Positions 17,602 through 26,726 of a DNA stretch of 64,000 nucleotides are shown here, one piece after another. Each line of letters starts with the position of its first letter. The first letter of the stretch is position 1. A model generated the notes under the pieces. The model did not search any database, was not told the origin of the DNA, and saw nothing but the letters and a program-made list of their open reading frames with translations. The stretch is from Streptomyces sp. CNH099. Its GTDB lineage: Bacteria > Actinomycetota > Actinomycetes > Streptomycetales > Streptomycetaceae. Where the stretch lies: contig AZWL01000019.1 of the NCBI GenBank assembly GCA_000514715.1, positions 101,025 to 165,024 of the forward strand, in the 5' to 3' direction. The translations under genes and the position numbers were made by a program.

Positions 17602-18186
17602 ATGCCCATCTCCAGGGGAACCACGATGCGCATCACCGCCGCGGTCGCCGCGCTGACCGCGTGCGGTCTGACCGCACCGCAGGCTTCCGCGGGCGAAGCC
17701 GCCGCGCCCGCCGCCGGCCCCGCCCTGGCCCCGGCCGTTGCGGAGGTCGTCGCGCCCGGTGCGGACGCGCAGACACGGGCGCTCGCCGCCGCGCACCCGC
17801 GGCAGGTCGAAGCCATGGCCTCGCTCTGCGGCGACGCGTACACACTCCGCTACGCCGAGCAGCTCCCGTACGAGGGCAACCGCCTGGGGACCCTCTTCCT
17901 CTACGGAAGGGGCCTGAAGGAAGCCCCGTACTGGCGCGGGTGCCAGCTCTTCGACAACAACACGGGGAGCACGAAGTACATGAAGCTGAAGGTGTGCGAG
18001 AACAAGGTCTCCAACCCCGACTGCGTCGTGGACGCGGGCGACTTCAGCCAGTACGCGGGGCCGGTGAGGACCAGGCTCGCCTGGGACTACCCCCAGTGCG
18101 CCAAGGTGACCGCCATCATGAAGAACTCCAAGGGCTCGGACACCGCCCTCATCGACCGTCAGATCAGCGCCGGCTCCTGCAACTGA
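17602..18186 (+). CDS. Small secreted protein of unknown function
   Basis: 194 residues with a Sec signal (MRITAAVAALTACGLTAPQ, cleavage after ASA) and an Ala/Pro-rich spacer, then a compact 115-residue domain with six cysteines (at LCGDAY, RGCQLF, KVCENK, PDCVVD, PQCAKV, GSCN). Three disulfides are likely. ATG 17602 follows GGAAAGGCAGG; an in-frame ATG at 17626 is an alternative start. The gene follows the large secreted protein on the same strand by 135 bp and ends before a strong hairpin. I do not recognise the family. Confidence 0.7.
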   Translation: MPISRGTTMRITAAVAALTACGLTAPQASAGEAAAPAAGPALAPAVAEVVAPGADAQTRALAAAHPRQVEAMASLCGDAYTLRYAEQLPYEGNRLGTLFLYGRGLKEAPYWRGCQLFDNNTGSTKYMKLKVCENKVSNPDCVVDAGDFSQYAGPVRTRLAWDYPQCAKVTAIMKNSKGSDTALIDRQISAGSCN

Positions 18187-18232
18187 CCCGCAGGGGACGC
18201 ACGTCGCCGGTCCCGCGCGGGTGCGCGGGGCC

Positions 18233-18281
18233 GGGCGGGCCGGTGGCCGCCGTCGCGGTGACGGCGGCCACCGGCCCGCCC
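18233..18281. terminator. 22-bp perfect-stem bidirectional terminator
   Basis: 18233-18254 and 18260-18281 are perfect reverse complements with a 5-nt loop (GCGGT). The hairpin separates the convergent small secreted protein gene (ends 18186) from the PucR-like regulator (ends 18333) and would serve both. Confidence 0.85.
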
Positions 18282-18332
18282 GTGTGGGCGGCCGGCTCCG
18301 CGTGACCGTGCTGCCGGGTCCGTACGCGGTAC

Positions 18333-19835
18333 TCAGCCGTTCCGGACGGCGCCGATGCGGAGTGCGAGGACGACGTCGTGGACGCCGCTGCCGGTCGTCA
18401 GCAGGTCGCGGGCCAACCGGGCTTCGGCGGTGCGCAGGTGGGTGCGGACGGTGTTGCGGCTGATGCCGAGGTCCTGCGCGGCCTGCCGGGCGTCGGTGTT
18501 GGCCGCGATCCACGCCTGGAGGCTGCGGCGCTGCGGGTCGTGCAGCGGACGGAGGAACGTCCGGGCCCAGACGTCGGCGCGCTCGGTGCGGAGCAGGCGG
18601 TCCAGGGTGGGCGAAGGTTGCCGGTCCTCCGGTTCGGGTGCCGCGTGTGCGCCGGTGAGGGCGAGGGCCAGGTTGACGACGGCGCGGGAGCGGGCGTCGG
18701 CCAGGTCGAGGCCGAGTGCCCGTTCCGCTCGTGCGATGTGGGCGCGGACGGTGTTGCGGCTGAGGCCGAGGAGCCGGGCCACAGCCGCCCGGGGTGCGCT
18801 CATGAGAGAGCGGGTGATCTCGACGGTGGTCGCCGGCAGGGAGTCCAGCGGTCGCAGCACCGTGCGGGCCCACGCGAGGGCGGGACCGCGCGGCAGGACT
18901 CCCTCCAGCGACGTCTGCCCCTGGTAGAAGACCACGTTGCCAGGCGTGGTGCGAGCGGCTGCCAGGGCATGGGCGGCCTGGCCGTACGCCGCGGCCGTTG
19001 CGCCGAGCGGATGCGGACCGCTGATTCCCAGCGCATAGCCCGGGTTGTCGCGCACCAGGCGCCGCAGTTCCTCGCCCAGGTCAACGGCCTGGCCGTCGGA
19101 GCCGGCCGCGTCCCGTTCGCCGGGGCGGTCAGCGACGAGGCAGATCAGATGCTCCTTGAACGCGGGGCAGTGCACCATCAGGTCCCGGCCGTGATAGCCG
19201 GAGTGGTCCTGGAAGGCCTGGGAGATACGGTCGCGGTCGGCCGGGGGGCAGTGCAGCAGGTGGATCCGTAACCTGTCGGCCTCCAGCAGCGGCGGTACGG
19301 AGCCGGTGGTCATGCGGCGGGCCAGCACCTCGTCCCCCGCCAGCAGCGTCTGAAAGACCGCGAACCGCATCTGGCGCGCCTTGCGCTGGAAGCCGCGCCG
19401 CAGGCGCTCGCCGTCATCGGCGCGGCGCAGGAGGGCGACAACGCTGCCGGCATGCGAGATCAGCGCGGACTCCTCGCGGCTCAGCTCCGACTCGGCGGCC
19501 GCCACCAGCACATGGCGCGCCTCGTCCGCACCGAGGGCTTCACAGCGTACGTGCAGTCTGCCCGCCTCGGTGGCGGCGGCCGCCACTCGACCGCCGGACA
19601 CCCGCGCGAGCAGCGGGGCGAGCGGGGACAGAATCTCCCGGGGGAAGCCGGTCGTCGCCAGCCCCACGGTGCCCGCGCCGTCCAGGACCAGCGCGATGTG
19701 CGCGCCGGTCTGCCGGTGGAGCCAGTCCAGGATCCGCTGCACGTCTGGCCCGGTGTCGCGGGCGATCTGGCGCCTGGTCTCATGCAGCAGTCTGTCCAGG
19801 CGGTCGTCGTGCCGCGGCCCGGCCACGTTCGCCAC
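18333..19835 (-). CDS. PucR-like transcriptional regulator with duplicated HTH module
   Basis: 500 residues. N-terminal half (about 10-150) looks like a GAF/sensor-type domain, the centre (about 160-300) like the GGDEF-related domain of PucR/CdaR proteins, and the C terminus carries two related ~100-residue units, each starting WART(V/F)LRPL (about 320 and 424) and ending in a Fis-like HTH (GLSRNTVRAHIARAERAL and GISRNTVRTHLRTAEARL). PucR proteins normally have one. A DNA-binding regulator of unknown target; no metabolic partner is adjacent. Confidence 0.75.
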   Translation of the reverse strand: MANVAGPRHDDRLDRLLHETRRQIARDTGPDVQRILDWLHRQTGAHIALVLDGAGTVGLATTGFPREILSPLAPLLARVSGGRVAAAATEAGRLHVRCEALGADEARHVLVAAAESELSREESALISHAGSVVALLRRADDGERLRRGFQRKARQMRFAVFQTLLAGDEVLARRMTTGSVPPLLEADRLRIHLLHCPPADRDRISQAFQDHSGYHGRDLMVHCPAFKEHLICLVADRPGERDAAGSDGQAVDLGEELRRLVRDNPGYALGISGPHPLGATAAAYGQAAHALAAARTTPGNVVFYQGQTSLEGVLPRGPALAWARTVLRPLDSLPATTVEITRSLMSAPRAAVARLLGLSRNTVRAHIARAERALGLDLADARSRAVVNLALALTGAHAAPEPEDRQPSPTLDRLLRTERADVWARTFLRPLHDPQRRSLQAWIAANTDARQAAQDLGISRNTVRTHLRTAEARLARDLLTTGSGVHDVVLALRIGAVRNG

Positions 19836-19974
19836 GACCTCTGCACACCCCCTGTTCGCACGTCGCCCTCGTCCTCTGCGGGCTCACGATGCCACGGCGG
19901 CCGCCGGCAGCCGCTACCGGCGCGAACGATTCCGGCCGGGCGGCGCCGGGAAGCACCACTCGGCGATCGTCCCG

Positions 19975-20018
19975 CGGCGACCGCGGGCGCGTACGCGCGT
20001 ACGCGCCCGCGGTCGCCG
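19975..20018. terminator. 44-bp perfect palindrome, probable terminator
   Basis: The sequence from 19975 to 20018 equals its own reverse complement without interruption, centred on the GTACGC/GCGTAC repeat. It lies after the stop of the ThuA-family gene (20107, minus strand) and before the regulator start (19835). A second near-perfect stem of CCCGGG-type repeats follows at about 20037-20075. Both would fold strongly in RNA, so transcription termination of the long sugar operon is the simplest reading. Confidence 0.75.
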
Positions 20019-20106
20019 GTTGTGCGCACACCCGGGCCGGGTGGCCCGGGTCGGGGCTTGTCCCGGGCCGCCCGGGTTCACCCGGGTGCGGCGTCAGCGG
20101 CCTGCG

Positions 20107-23100
20107 TCACCCGCGGCCGATCCCGCTCCGCACGGCAGCGCGGAAGATGTCACGGGCCTCCCTTCTGGTGATCACGCCGGCGTCGACGAGCGTGGCCGTC
20201 ACCTCTCGCACGTGCGCGTAGAACGCACGGCGACCGTCCCACGACTGCTCGTCCAGGATGAGGTCGTTGACGGTGCAGCCGTCACCGGCGTCGGCGTTCG
20301 GCACCCCGCTGTCGACGTCGCCGACGAAGACGGTCTCCCGCTGGTCCGGGGCAGGACACTGCCCGGGCTCGGCGTCTCCGCCGGCCAGCTCCATCCAGTT
20401 GACCCGCACCTGGTTGTCGGGGAAGACGAGGTGCAGCGGGAACGTGCCCTCGGTCGGCTGCAGGTCCAGCGTGACGTTCTGCCAGGTCGCGGCGTCGTCC
20501 GCGAGCGCGATCCGCGCGTCGTTGCCCTGTGCGGAGGAGTCCGCGGCGGTGGCGCCGCCGTCCTCGTCGAACCGGTACCAGGCGACGTTGCCGCCGCCGA
20601 CGTCACCGCCGCCGGGCCCGGCCGTCAGCGACCGCACCTCGTCGGGCGTGAGGGCCCGGTCGAAGAGGTTGAAGTCGTCGACGGCGCCGTTGAGCAGCGG
20701 GTCGGCCGACCACTGCGAGTCGCCTATCCAGTTCTGCCCCGTCCGGCCGAGGTCCGCCGGGCGCAACGTCATGTTGTCGTTGGTCCCGATCGGCTCCCCG
20801 TTCAGATAGAGCGTGCCCGTGGTGCCGGAGAGGGTGACCGCGACGTGCTGCCAGCCGTCGGCGGGCAGCGGCTGCGAGCCGTTGATCTGCTGCTCGCCGG
20901 AGCCGGTCGTGATCGCGTACCTCAGCTCGCCGGTGCCGCCGGCGCTCGGCGTCAGGAACATGTAGTTGCCGGTGCCGGTGCCGAAGTCGAAGATCCGGGC
21001 CCATGTCTGGTCGCCGGACCAGTTCACCCAGGTGGAGACGGTGAAGTCCTCGACTCCCTCGACGACGCCCTCGGGCAGCTCCACCCGCTCCGTCTGGCCG
21101 GATCCGGCCAGCGGGACGGCGCTGGCGAAGCCCTCCGGGCCCGCCGTCCGCGGCACCTGGACGTCGCCCTCGATCTGCGCGGTGCCGAGCAGTTCGCCGT
21201 CGGGCGCACCGCGCCGCACCTCGACGGTGGCGTCCCCGGCCGCCGCCGCGCGCAGCTTCATCGTGCCGACGCCGTCGAGGTTGTACGGGTCGTACGACGC
21301 CCAGGCGCCGTCCTGCCCGGTGATCGCCTCGCCGCCGCCGGTCTCCTCGTCGTTCGCCGCGCCGACGCCGACGTCCGACGAGTCGCTGAAGTGCTCGACC
21401 TCCTTGCGCTGCTGCTGCAGGAAGTGCGTCACGCCGCCGTTCAGCGGCGGCGCGCCCGCCTCGCCGCCGAGGTCGGTGTAGCTGGCCGTCACCGTCAGCG
21501 CGATGTCGGCGGCTTCCCCGTGGTCGGCGTCGGACTGGGTGGCGAGGACACCCTCGCAGCCGTTCTGCACCTCGCCCGGATGGACGTGGGCGTTGCCGCC
21601 CTCGTCGTGGTAGAGGCCCTGCTGGACGGTCACCCGCTCGCAGTCGATCGCGTCGCCCGAGCCGTCCTCGGCGTCGGACACCGAGACCCGGTAGGGGATC
21701 TCGTCGCCCCAGTCGAAGACCTGGCCGTTGTGCGGCAGCTCGACGGTCACCTCGGGACGGGTGTTGCCCGCGGTGATCGTGACGTTGGAGCTGCTGGAGC
21801 GTCCCGACGGGTCGGTGACCGTGAGTTGCGCGGTGTACTGGCCGGGCTCGGTGTAGGTGTGGGTCGGGTGGGGTTCGTCCGACGTCGTGCCGTCGCCGAG
21901 GTCCCACGCGTACGTCAGCTCGTCGCCGTCCGGGTCGTGGCTGCCCTCGCTGGAGAACGCGACGTCCAGCGGAGCGGGCCCGGAGTCCTGGTCGACGGCG
22001 GCCTTCGCGACCGGGGTGCGCGCCCCCTTGGTGTAGTTGATCTTGTAGAGGCCGGAGTCCGGGTTGACGTTCTCCCCTCCGTAGTTGAAGTCCATGCCCC
22101 ACTCGATCAGGTACATCGCCCCGTCCGGCCCGAACTCCATGTCGTGCGGGCTGCGGAAGAGGGTGTTCGGCATGAACTGCTCGAAGCTCTCGTAGTCTCC
22201 GTTCTCGTCCAGCCGGAGCGCGCCGATCCAGTTGCGCGACCACTCCATGACGAAGACCGCGTCGTCGTAGTACTCCGGGAACTGCCCGTCACCCAGCAGC
22301 TCGGGGTCGTGGTGGTATACGTCGCCGGCGTACGCGGAGCGGCCGCCGCCCTGGGGAATCTCCGGGAACTGCGGTGACTGCCCGTACGGGTACCAGATGA
22401 ACGCGTCCTTCGCCGGCGGGACGGTGTCCAGACCGGTGTTGAACGGGGAGGTGTTGGCGGGGCCGCCCGCGCAGTCGAAGGACTCGCCCGGGGTGCCGGT
22501 GGCGAAGTCCCACTCGCGGTACGCCTGGCTGTCGGCGATGCAGTACGGCCAGCCGTAGTTGCCCGCCTCGCGGATCTGGTTCCACTCGTCGTAGCCGCGC
22601 GGGCCGCGGTCGGGGTTGTCGGCGCCGGCGTCGGGGCCGACCTCGCCGGCGTAGACCCAGCCGGTCTCGTCGTCGACGGCGATGCGGAACGGGTTGCGGT
22701 GGCCCATCGTGTAGATCTCGGGCCGCGTCTTCTCGGTGCCCGGCGGGAAGAGGTTGCCCTCCGGGATCGAGTAGGTGCCGTCGTCCTCGGGGGTGATCCG
22801 CAGGATCTTGCCGCGCAGGTCGTTGGTGTTGCCCGAGGTGCGCCGCGCGTCGTAGGAGTGCTTGGCGTCCTGGCTGTTGTGCTCGTCGTGGACGCGCCCG
22901 TCGATCGGGGCGAAGCCGTCGGAGGCGAAGTGCGCGGTGTCGTCGCCGGTGGAGATGAACAGGTTGCCGTCGGGGCCGAACCTCATCGACCCGGCGGAGT
23001 GGCAGCACACCTCCCGCTGGTGCGTGAACTCCAGCAGGACCTTCTCGGACTCCAGGTCCAGGGTGTCGCCGTCGGCGGTGAACCTGGAGACGTGCTGCAC

Positions 23101-24183
23101 CTCGGGCGAGGGTGCGCTGTAGAAGAGATAGACCCAGTTGTTCGTCTCGAAGTCGGGGTCGAGGGCGATGCCCAGCAGCCCGTTCTCGTTGCCGCGGTGG
23201 ACCGGGATCTGCGCGGCCGTCTTCACCGCGCCGCCCTCCGGGTCGTAGACCTTGACCGTGCCGCCCAGCTCGACGTAGAACACCCGCCCGTCGGGGGCGA
23301 CGGCCAGCTCCATCGGGTTGGCGGTGTTGTCGTCCAGCGCGACCTTCTCGAACGAGGACTCCGTGGCGGGCCCCTCCCGCGGCTCACCGCAGTCGCCCTC
23401 GGCGGCGCCGGCCGCCCACTGGATGCCGCCGAGGACGTGCTGGCGCAGCAGCGGCTCGTCCCAGTGCTCCGGGCTGTGGCCCAGCGCGCTGTACCAGGTC
23501 CGGCCGCCGTCGAAGGCGGAGCACCAGGCGATCGGGTGGTCCTCGCCCATGGCGTCCGCCCCCGGGTTGTACGTCGACTCGTCCAGCGTCGCCAGGACGT
23601 GGACGTTCTCGCGCGGGTTGGCGGTGAAGTTGTACCACTCGTCCGTACGGACCCACTCCGCCGGCAGCCCGGCCGTCGACGGATGCGCGGTGTCCTCGAC
23701 CCGTATCGTCGCCTCCTGGAACTGGTCCGCGCCGGAGGGGTGGCTCTTGAAGAACGCGCCGCCCATGAGCGCGGACCACCAGGGCCAGTCCGTCTTGTCC
23801 ATGTTCGACGACGAGTGCAGCCCGACGAAGCCGCCGCCGCGCTGGATGTAGCGCTCGAAGGCGTGCCGCTGGTCGGTGTCGAGGGTGTTCTCGCCGTCCG
23901 TGAAGAACGCGACGGCCTCGTACTGCGCCAGCCCTTCGTCGGTGAAGACCGCGGCGTCCTGCGTCTCGGTCACCGTGAAGCCGTTGTCCTGGCCGAGCTG
24001 TTCGACGGCCGCGAGGGCCGACGGGATCGAGTCGTGCCGGAAGCCGGTCGTCTTGTGGAAGAACAGCACGTCGTATTCCTGCTCGGCGTCCTGCGCCGCC
24101 GCGCCGGTGGCCATTCCCGGGAGGAAGGAGACCAGAAGGGCCACCACCACTGTGAACAGGGTGTTTCTATGACGTTGTCGCAT
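20107..24183 (-). CDS. Secreted ThuA + sorbosone/glucose dehydrogenase-like + PKD + LamG protein
   Basis: 1358 residues with a Sec signal (FTVVVALLVSFLPGMATG, cleavage near AAA-QD). Domain order: ThuA-like (about 36-262; DVLFFHKTTGFRHDSI, then GGGFVGLHSSSN); soluble quinoprotein glucose/sorbosone dehydrogenase propeller (about 275-715; ELAVAPDGRVFYVELGG, GNENGLLGIALDPDF, IYTMGHRNPFRIAVD); PKD (about 716-805; GSHDPDGDELTYAWDLGDG); a CBM-like spacer; LamG/concanavalin fold (about 1020-1204; FTVSTWVNWSGDQTW, LFDRALTPDEV); a short end domain with DIFRAAVRSG. It should oxidise or bind extracellular sugars, needing PQQ if catalytic. It is last in the sugar operon, 41 bp after the isomerase. Confidence 0.85.
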   Translation of the reverse strand: MRQRHRNTLFTVVVALLVSFLPGMATGAAAQDAEQEYDVLFFHKTTGFRHDSIPSALAAVEQLGQDNGFTVTETQDAAVFTDEGLAQYEAVAFFTDGENTLDTDQRHAFERYIQRGGGFVGLHSSSNMDKTDWPWWSALMGGAFFKSHPSGADQFQEATIRVEDTAHPSTAGLPAEWVRTDEWYNFTANPRENVHVLATLDESTYNPGADAMGEDHPIAWCSAFDGGRTWYSALGHSPEHWDEPLLRQHVLGGIQWAAGAAEGDCGEPREGPATESSFEKVALDDNTANPMELAVAPDGRVFYVELGGTVKVYDPEGGAVKTAAQIPVHRGNENGLLGIALDPDFETNNWVYLFYSAPSPEVQHVSRFTADGDTLDLESEKVLLEFTHQREVCCHSAGSMRFGPDGNLFISTGDDTAHFASDGFAPIDGRVHDEHNSQDAKHSYDARRTSGNTNDLRGKILRITPEDDGTYSIPEGNLFPPGTEKTRPEIYTMGHRNPFRIAVDDETGWVYAGEVGPDAGADNPDRGPRGYDEWNQIREAGNYGWPYCIADSQAYREWDFATGTPGESFDCAGGPANTSPFNTGLDTVPPAKDAFIWYPYGQSPQFPEIPQGGGRSAYAGDVYHHDPELLGDGQFPEYYDDAVFVMEWSRNWIGALRLDENGDYESFEQFMPNTLFRSPHDMEFGPDGAMYLIEWGMDFNYGGENVNPDSGLYKINYTKGARTPVAKAAVDQDSGPAPLDVAFSSEGSHDPDGDELTYAWDLGDGTTSDEPHPTHTYTEPGQYTAQLTVTDPSGRSSSSNVTITAGNTRPEVTVELPHNGQVFDWGDEIPYRVSVSDAEDGSGDAIDCERVTVQQGLYHDEGGNAHVHPGEVQNGCEGVLATQSDADHGEAADIALTVTASYTDLGGEAGAPPLNGGVTHFLQQQRKEVEHFSDSSDVGVGAANDEETGGGEAITGQDGAWASYDPYNLDGVGTMKLRAAAAGDATVEVRRGAPDGELLGTAQIEGDVQVPRTAGPEGFASAVPLAGSGQTERVELPEGVVEGVEDFTVSTWVNWSGDQTWARIFDFGTGTGNYMFLTPSAGGTGELRYAITTGSGEQQINGSQPLPADGWQHVAVTLSGTTGTLYLNGEPIGTNDNMTLRPADLGRTGQNWIGDSQWSADPLLNGAVDDFNLFDRALTPDEVRSLTAGPGGGDVGGGNVAWYRFDEDGGATAADSSAQGNDARIALADDAATWQNVTLDLQPTEGTFPLHLVFPDNQVRVNWMELAGGDAEPGQCPAPDQRETVFVGDVDSGVPNADAGDGCTVNDLILDEQSWDGRRAFYAHVREVTATLVDAGVITRREARDIFRAAVRSGIGRG

Positions 24184-24224
24184 TGTCCTCTCCGTCGCTT
24201 CGTTGCGGGTGCAGACTGCGGAAA

Positions 24225-25103
24225 TCAGGGGGTACGGCGGTGCCCGGCGGACACCCCGGCGAGGAAGGACAGCCCGTCGGCGGCGATCGTGTCCTGGCTC
24301 GGCGCCAGCGGCCGCCAGATCGAGGCGGCGGTCGCGATCGTCTCGTTGTCCCCGGTGAACGACTCGATCACCAGCGGGCCCCGGTAGCCGGCCTCGTCGA
24401 GGGCGGTGAGGATGCCCGGCCAGTCGAGGTGGTCCGCGCCCGGGGCGCCCCGGTCGTTCGCGCAGACCTGGACGTGCGCGATCCGGTCGCCCGCCCTGCG
24501 GACGGCCGCGGGGATGTCCTGCTCCTCGATGTTCATGTGGTAGATGTCCAGGGCGATGCCGCAGCCTTCGGGCGGCAGGCCGGTCAGCGCGTCGAGCGCC
24601 TGGTCGACGGTGTTGAGCACGCTCGTCTCGTAGCGGTTGAGGGGTTCGACCGCCACGGTGACGCCGGTGCCCCGCGCGTGCTCGACCACGGGAGCGAGGT
24701 TGTCCCGCAGTTGCTCGTAGCAGGCGCGGCGCGCCGCGTCGGTCATGCGCCAGGTGCGTCCCACGGACGCGTAGACCGGCCCCGCGACCACCGGCGAGGA
24801 CACCGCGGCCGCCGTGTCGACCACCTGCCGCAGGAAGTACTGCGTGCGGGCCAGCGTCGCCCGGTCGGTCGCCACCAGCTCGCGTCCCAGCCCCATCGCC
24901 ACCACGACGGTGGCCGACAGGCCGAGCGAGTCGAGCAGCTTTGCCGCCCGGCCGGGGTCCCAGTCGCCGATGTTCTCCACCGGAAGCTCGACCGTGTCGA
25001 AGCCCCACTCCCGGATGCGGGGCGCCAGCTCGGCCAGCCGCCCGTCGGTCAGGGGCGAGGTCCACACCCAGGTGTTGACCCCGAACCTCCTCGTCGCCTT
25101 CAT
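24225..25103 (-). CDS. Sugar isomerase/epimerase, TIM-barrel (AP endonuclease 2 family)
   Basis: 292 residues. Four metal-site segments of the D-tagatose 3-epimerase/hydroxypyruvate isomerase group are visible: VAVEPLNRYETS (Glu), GIALDIYHMNIEE (Asp/His), HVQVCANDRGAPG (His) and LVIESFTG (Glu). It should interconvert keto-sugars or related acids in the cytoplasm. Start ATG at 25103 was chosen because GGGAGGA lies 4 nt upstream; a longer frame to 25157 lacks such a site. It follows the transporter ATPase gene after 55 bp and precedes the ThuA-dehydrogenase gene, giving an uptake-isomerisation-oxidation set. Confidence 0.85.
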   Translation of the reverse strand: MKATRRFGVNTWVWTSPLTDGRLAELAPRIREWGFDTVELPVENIGDWDPGRAAKLLDSLGLSATVVVAMGLGRELVATDRATLARTQYFLRQVVDTAAAVSSPVVAGPVYASVGRTWRMTDAARRACYEQLRDNLAPVVEHARGTGVTVAVEPLNRYETSVLNTVDQALDALTGLPPEGCGIALDIYHMNIEEQDIPAAVRRAGDRIAHVQVCANDRGAPGADHLDWPGILTALDEAGYRGPLVIESFTGDNETIATAASIWRPLAPSQDTIAADGLSFLAGVSAGHRRTP

Positions 25104-25158
25104 CGGTCCTCCCATCGCGTCTCCCTTCGCCCTCCGCGCGGTACGGGCGCCGGGCACC

Positions 25159-25902
25159 TCACCGCAGCGCCCGGTCGGCGCCGCCGACGCCGAGGTACCT
25201 GCTCTGCAGGTCCGGCCGGTCGAGCAGCTCGGCGCCGCTGAACTCGGCCTCCAGCCGCCCGGACACCATGACGAGCTGGCGCTGCGCCATCCGGACCGCG
25301 GCGCGCAGGTTCTGCTCGACGACGAGGACGGCCACCCCCTCGTCGACCAGGCGGTGCACGACGTCGACGAGGACGTCGACGATGGTCGGGGCCAGCCCCT
25401 CGGACGGCTCGTCCATGACGATCAGGTGCGCGTTCAGCAGCAGCGCCCGCCCGACGGCGAGCATCTGCTGCTCGCCGCCCGACAGCGCGGCGCCGCCGTG
25501 CTTCCTGCGCTCGGCCAGCCGTGGGAACAGCTCGTAGACCGCCGCGGGCGTCCACCGCTTGGCGCGCGTCCGGCGGGCCAGCATGGCCAGGTGCTCGTCG
25601 ACGGTGAGGGACGGGAACAGCCGCCGGCCCTGCGGGACGTAGGCGATGCCGGCGCCCGCGATCTTCTCCGGCGCCCGGCCGTCGAGCCGCTGACCGCGCA
25701 GCCGGATCTCCCCGCCCGTCGGCGGCAGGAACCCGACGAGCGTGTCGCAGAGCGTGGTCTTGCCCATGCCGTTGCGGCCGACGATCCCGACCGCCTCGGC
25801 ACCCATGCTGAAGTCGAGGTCCTCCAGGACCAGGGAGGCGCCGTAGCCGGCCCGCAGCCCGCGGACCTCCAGGAGCGGTTCTGTTGACACAGGGGGTGTC
25901 AT
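25159..25902 (-). CDS. HAAT-family ABC transporter ATP-binding protein (LivF type)
   Basis: 247 residues with Walker A GRNGMGKTT (about 42-50), Q-loop VPQGRRLFPSLTV, signature LSGGEQQMLAVGRALL, Walker B LIVMDEPSEGLAP and the H-loop replaced by VLVVEQN, as in LivF/UrtE proteins. It is one of the two ATPases of a branched-chain amino acid-type importer. ATG overlaps the LivG-type gene stop by 4 nt. The substrate here is probably not an amino acid, given the sugar enzymes in the operon. Confidence 0.9.
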   Translation of the reverse strand: MTPPVSTEPLLEVRGLRAGYGASLVLEDLDFSMGAEAVGIVGRNGMGKTTLCDTLVGFLPPTGGEIRLRGQRLDGRAPEKIAGAGIAYVPQGRRLFPSLTVDEHLAMLARRTRAKRWTPAAVYELFPRLAERRKHGGAALSGGEQQMLAVGRALLLNAHLIVMDEPSEGLAPTIVDVLVDVVHRLVDEGVAVLVVEQNLRAAVRMAQRQLVMVSGRLEAEFSGAELLDRPDLQSRYLGVGGADRALR

Positions 25903-26714
25903 GCCGGCGCCTCCGTACCGAGGTAGATGCGGTGGACCTGCGGATCGGCGCGGACCTGCTCGGGGGTGCCGGCCGTGACCTGCTCCCCGTCGGCCATCAC
26001 CACCACCCGCCGGGCGATGCGGAATGCCACGTCCATGTCATGCTCGACAAGCAGCAGGGTCAGCTCCTCGTCGAAGGACTCCAGCAGCTCGACGAGCCGC
26101 TCGCGCTCACCCCGCGACAGGCCGGACGCCGGCTCGTCGAGCAGCATCACGTCCGGCCTCGTGGCGATCGCCATCCCGAGTTCGAGCTGGCGCTGCTGGC
26201 CGTGGGACAGCTCCCCCGCCGCGGCGTCGAGCTGGCCCGCCAGCCACACCCGGTGCGCCACGTCGGCGGCCTCCTCGCCCATCCGCCGGTCGGCGGCCGT
26301 GCGCCACAGGGGCCGGTGCCGGCCCCGCAGGCCGGCGAGTGCGAGGTAGATGTTCTCGCGCACCGTGAGGCCGGCCAGGGCCCGCGCCTTCTGGTACGTC
26401 CGGGCGACGCCCAGGCGCGGCCGGTAGCGCGACGGCCGGTGGACGCACTCGACGCCCTTGATGACGACGGAGCCGGCGGCCGGGGTGACGTCGCCGGCGA
26501 TCACGTTGAACAGCGTGGTCTTGCCGGCTCCGTTCGGCCCGAGGACCGCCAGCCGCTCGCCCCGTGCGATGGCGAGGTCGATGTCGCGCAGGGCGAGCAG
26601 GCCGCCGAACGCCACCGTGACCGCGCGGACCTCGACGACGGGCGCCGGGCCGGCGGGCCCTGACGGCCCCGGCGGTCCCGACGGCGCCGACGGCGCCGTA
26701 CCGGTGTGGGCCAT
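25899..26714 (-). CDS. HAAT-family ABC transporter ATP-binding protein (LivG type)
   Basis: 271 residues. After a low-complexity Gly/Pro/Ala leader (about 1-24, GPPGPSGPAGPAP) come Walker A GPNGAGKTTLFNVI (about 59), LivG's VARTYQKARALAGLTVREN, signature LSHGQQRQLELGMA, Walker B VMLLDEPASGLS and LLVEHDMD. The LSHG in place of LSGG is common in this branch. Co-translated with the LivF-type gene; 12 bp after the binding-protein gene. The collagen-like leader is unusual for a cytoplasmic ATPase. Confidence 0.9.
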   Translation of the reverse strand: MAHTGTAPSAPSGPPGPSGPAGPAPVVEVRAVTVAFGGLLALRDIDLAIARGERLAVLGPNGAGKTTLFNVIAGDVTPAAGSVVIKGVECVHRPSRYRPRLGVARTYQKARALAGLTVRENIYLALAGLRGRHRPLWRTAADRRMGEEAADVAHRVWLAGQLDAAAGELSHGQQRQLELGMAIATRPDVMLLDEPASGLSRGERERLVELLESFDEELTLLLVEHDMDVAFRIARRVVVMADGEQVTAGTPEQVRADPQVHRIYLGTEAPA

Positions 26715-26726
26715 GACCGGACCTCC

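Noticed and set aside
19975..20018. 44-bp palindrome considered as a replication terminus, dif-like or attachment site
   Set aside because: Position right after an operon and a strong G+C stem fit a terminator; no recombinase, tRNA or integrase gene is near.
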